A DNA stretch of 14,956 bases, taken from Butyrivibrio sp. (GTDB lineage Bacteria; Bacillota_A; Clostridia; Lachnospirales; Lachnospiraceae). Of the stretch, positions 13,256 through 14,956 are shown piece by piece. The stretch is from assembly GCA_017996845.1 (NCBI GenBank), contig JAGOGF010000054.1, positions 1 to 14,956 of the forward strand, written 5' to 3'. Position 1 is the stretch's first letter. Each line of letters begins with the position of its first letter. Both the position numbers and the translations under genes were made by a program. The notes beneath the pieces were generated by a model. It worked only from the letters and a program-made list of their open reading frames with translations, had not been told where the DNA came from and made no database searches.

Positions 13256-14698
13256 ATGATGAAAAGGAAAAAAAGTCTGATTCTGACAATTGGAATGCTG
13301 ATTTGTCTGATGATCGGGCAGATCGGAATATCATTCCAGGTATCTGCAGAACAGCAAGAGCAAATCTCACTTTTACACAAATATGACTCTGCAGATACAG
13401 TGGCAATTAAGGCAGTTGACCCGCAGAAAAGCACAATATCATTTAGAAATATGGATACTGGAAGAGATTATACGCTCAGTTATGATAATACATCTCTGAT
13501 GTTCAATCAGTATGGCAGGGCGCTTTCTCCCAAGCTTCTGGAGCTTGGAACGATTGTAAATATTACATTTCTGAAAAACAACAAGCATCTCAATTCTCTG
13601 GTCATTTCTTCTGAGGCATGGGTGCATGATGGAACAGATGATTATGAATTTTCAGAAAGTGATGAAACAGCAGAGATTGGTGGAAAGACATATCATCTGG
13701 GTGATAATGCCCTTATTCTGGCGGAAAAGGAACCGGTGATTCTGGCAGATATCCTTCCGGGGGATACAATACGTATCAGTGGGATCGGACAGGAGGTTTA
13801 CAGTATCTGTGTAACGAAGGGACACGGATATGTGAGCCTGTCAACAGATCAGATTGGGGATCAGAATCTTGCAGGTGCGTGGTTGGAACTTGGAAATACC
13901 GTGATTCACCGCATTTCAGATAATATGCTGATAAGTGCACCGGAAGGAGTTTATACGCTTCATATTCTGGGAAACGGGGCAGACTATACAAAGCAAATAA
14001 CGGTAGCAAGAAATAAAGAAACTGTGATCGATGCAAGCGATATAACTTTGGCAGAGCCTTCACGTGGGAATGTGATTTTCCAGACAGATCCGGAAGAGGC
14101 AGAAATATATGTGGACGGTATAGAAGCGCTGACAGGCGTAACCTATCAGTATGATTATGGATTTCATGCATTGAAAGTTTCCGCGCAAGGGTATGAAACG
14201 ATAAATAAGTATTTAAGAGTTGGTCAGCCATCAGCAGTTGTACAGATTGATCTGGAAAAATCCGGAACAGTCTCTGCAAACAGCAGTACAGCAAAATCAT
14301 CTTCTGCGGCATCGATAGCATCTTCTGCAGCAGGAGCAGCGAAGACGACAGCAGCTGCAGCAGGAACAGAAAAAAGCAGTGGTACAAAGTACACGGTCAG
14401 TGGTAACAGCGGTGGATCATCTGGGACGGAAAGCAGTAATACCGGGACTGAAATTACCGGATATAAGGTGTATGTTGATGCGCCTGCTAATGCAGAACTT
14501 TATATGGATGGGAGTTATGTCGGAGTGGTTCCTTCCGATTTTACAAAAGTATCCGGAACACATACCATTACGCTGAAAAAAACGGGTTATGCAACCAGAA
14601 GTTATTCTATCAGCATTGACAGTTCCAAGTGTGATAAAACATATTCATTTCCCGATTTGATCAGAGAAACAGATGTGAGTGGAAACACAATCGGCTAA
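13256..14698 (+). CDS. Secreted PEGA-domain protein with Ser/Ala/Thr-rich linker
   Basis: 480 residues. A basic start (MMKRKK), hydrophobic core (8-28) and VSA-EQ around 29-33 form a signal peptide with a type I cleavage site; there is no lipobox Cys. A beta-rich region follows (about 40-200), then a stretch 207-264 that looks PEGA-like but diverged. Next is a clear PEGA domain (271-333, NVIFQTDPEEAEIYVDG and FHALKVSAQGYE), a low-complexity Ser/Ala/Thr/Gly linker (335-400), and a second PEGA domain (403-465, VYVDAPANAELYMDGSYVG and THTITLKKTGYATRSYSI). PEGA domains are small surface modules, probably for carbohydrate or protein contact. The exact ligand is unknown. The start ATG at 13256 has GAGGAAG 8 bases upstream, inside the end of cca, only 3 bases after its stop. 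No wall-anchor motif is visible. Confidence 0.88.
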   Translation: MMKRKKSLILTIGMLICLMIGQIGISFQVSAEQQEQISLLHKYDSADTVAIKAVDPQKSTISFRNMDTGRDYTLSYDNTSLMFNQYGRALSPKLLELGTIVNITFLKNNKHLNSLVISSEAWVHDGTDDYEFSESDETAEIGGKTYHLGDNALILAEKEPVILADILPGDTIRISGIGQEVYSICVTKGHGYVSLSTDQIGDQNLAGAWLELGNTVIHRISDNMLISAPEGVYTLHILGNGADYTKQITVARNKETVIDASDITLAEPSRGNVIFQTDPEEAEIYVDGIEALTGVTYQYDYGFHALKVSAQGYETINKYLRVGQPSAVVQIDLEKSGTVSANSSTAKSSSAASIASSAAGAAKTTAAAAGTEKSSGTKYTVSGNSGGSSGTESSNTGTEITGYKVYVDAPANAELYMDGSYVGVVPSDFTKVSGTHTITLKKTGYATRSYSISIDSSKCDKTYSFPDLIRETDVSGNTIG

Positions 14699-14751
14699 GT
14701 GCGGTTTGGGGTGAAAAAAAGGGTACCAAAAAGCCGCAAAGCCCCGAAAAA

Positions 14752-14768
14752 TCAAGGAATTTTCTTGA
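14752..14768. promoter_or_regulatory. Near-palindrome overlapping the hup -35 box
   Basis: TCAAG (14752-14756) and CTTGA (14764-14768) flank a 7-base AT-rich centre. The right arm overlaps TTGACA of the hup promoter, a position suited to a repressor site. Five-bp arms can arise by chance. The rest of 14699-14750 holds a TGCGG-TTTGG / CCAAA-CCGCA hairpin without a T tail. Confidence 0.3.
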
Positions 14769-14793
14769 CAAAGGACTGGAAAACGTATATAAG
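14765..14793 (+). promoter_or_regulatory. hup promoter
   Basis: A perfect TTGACA (14765-14770), a 17-base spacer and TATAAG (14788-14793). Predicted start is about 14800, giving a leader of about 67 bases. It is the strongest -35 in the window, as expected for an abundant protein. Confidence 0.85.
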
Positions 14794-14866
14794 TAAATAT
14801 AGGTGCTTGCGAAGCGTATCAAGCATCAAAATAAGATACTTACTATCATATAGGAGGAATTCCAAA

Positions 14867-14956
14867 ATGAACAAGACAGAGTTAGTAGCAGCTATCGCTG
14901 ATCAGGCCGGATTATCCAAGAAGGATGCCGAGAAGGCTGTTAAAGCTTTCACTGAG
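14867..14956 (+). CDS. hup: HU family DNA-binding protein, 5' part (3' end outside window)
   Basis: The first 30 codons read MNKTELVAAIADQAGLSKKD then AEKAVKAFTE, the helical N-terminus of HU, the abundant dimeric nucleoid protein that bends DNA. Full HU proteins are about 90 residues, so about two thirds, including the DNA-binding arms, lie beyond the window. The AGGAGG site (14852-14857) is 9 bases before the ATG. The gene has its own strong promoter and a structured leader. Confidence 0.95.
   Translation, partial: MNKTELVAAIADQAGLSKKDAEKAVKAFTE

Noticed and set aside
14280..14470. Possible tandem repeat array in the Ser/Ala/Thr linker of the PEGA protein
   Set aside because: The GCA/AGC-rich codons give imperfect low complexity without a regular unit length, so it was kept as a linker rather than a repeat feature.
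14733..14745. CGCAAAGCC, resembling the core of a GEMM-I (c-di-GMP-I) riboswitch, near a diguanylate cyclase locus
   Set aside because: The rest of the motif (GGCAAACC, GAAA-type tetraloop and receptor, flanking stems) is absent, and the string lies upstream of the hup promoter rather than in a leader.

Overview
The window looks like core chromosome of a strictly anaerobic, low-to-moderate GC Firmicute, most likely a Lachnospiraceae-type gut clostridium. Supporting signs are an oxygen-sensitive class III ribonucleotide reductase (NrdD/NrdG), a T-box leader on an archaeal/eukaryote-type prolyl-tRNA synthetase, strong AGGAGG-type ribosome binding sites, sigma-A-type promoters and an HU gene. 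I see no mobile element, CRISPR array, tRNA or rRNA. The organism call is inference from gene content, not from a database match.

Layout. 1-465 is the 3' end of a single-pass membrane protein with an extracytoplasmic SH3 domain. It converges on two small minus-strand genes of unknown function (487-1206) across a shared hairpin. Diverging from these is murI (glutamate racemase). Next come nrdD, with its own promoter and a hairpin at the predicted mRNA 5' end, a hairpin with a short T tract, nrdG, and a LysR regulator 10 bases behind nrdG. A GH43 beta-xylosidase/arabinofuranosidase follows, most likely starting at a TTG codon. After it come a canonical promoter, a proline-specific T-box leader and proS, closed by a terminator.

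The second half starts with two signalling genes in one operon: a LytTR-type response regulator, then a REC-GGDEF diguanylate cyclase with an extra C-terminal degenerate GGDEF-like domain. No histidine kinase is present. Next are cca (tRNA nucleotidyltransferase with HD domain), apparently from a promoter that leaves almost no leader, and a secreted PEGA-domain protein with a Ser/Ala/Thr-rich linker, 3 bases after cca. The window ends inside hup (HU), which has a textbook promoter.

How the genes fit together. Most are housekeeping: cell-wall D-glutamate, anaerobic dNTP synthesis, tRNA charging and tRNA 3'-end synthesis, nucleoid structure. The accessory interest lies in the kinase-less two-regulator operon whose cyclase carries a second domain keeping an RxxD c-di-GMP inhibitory-site motif, in two candidate leaderless genes, in an inverted repeat around the cca promoter and start, and in the uncharacterised minus-strand gene pair. 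I found no clear-cut new defence or mobile system.
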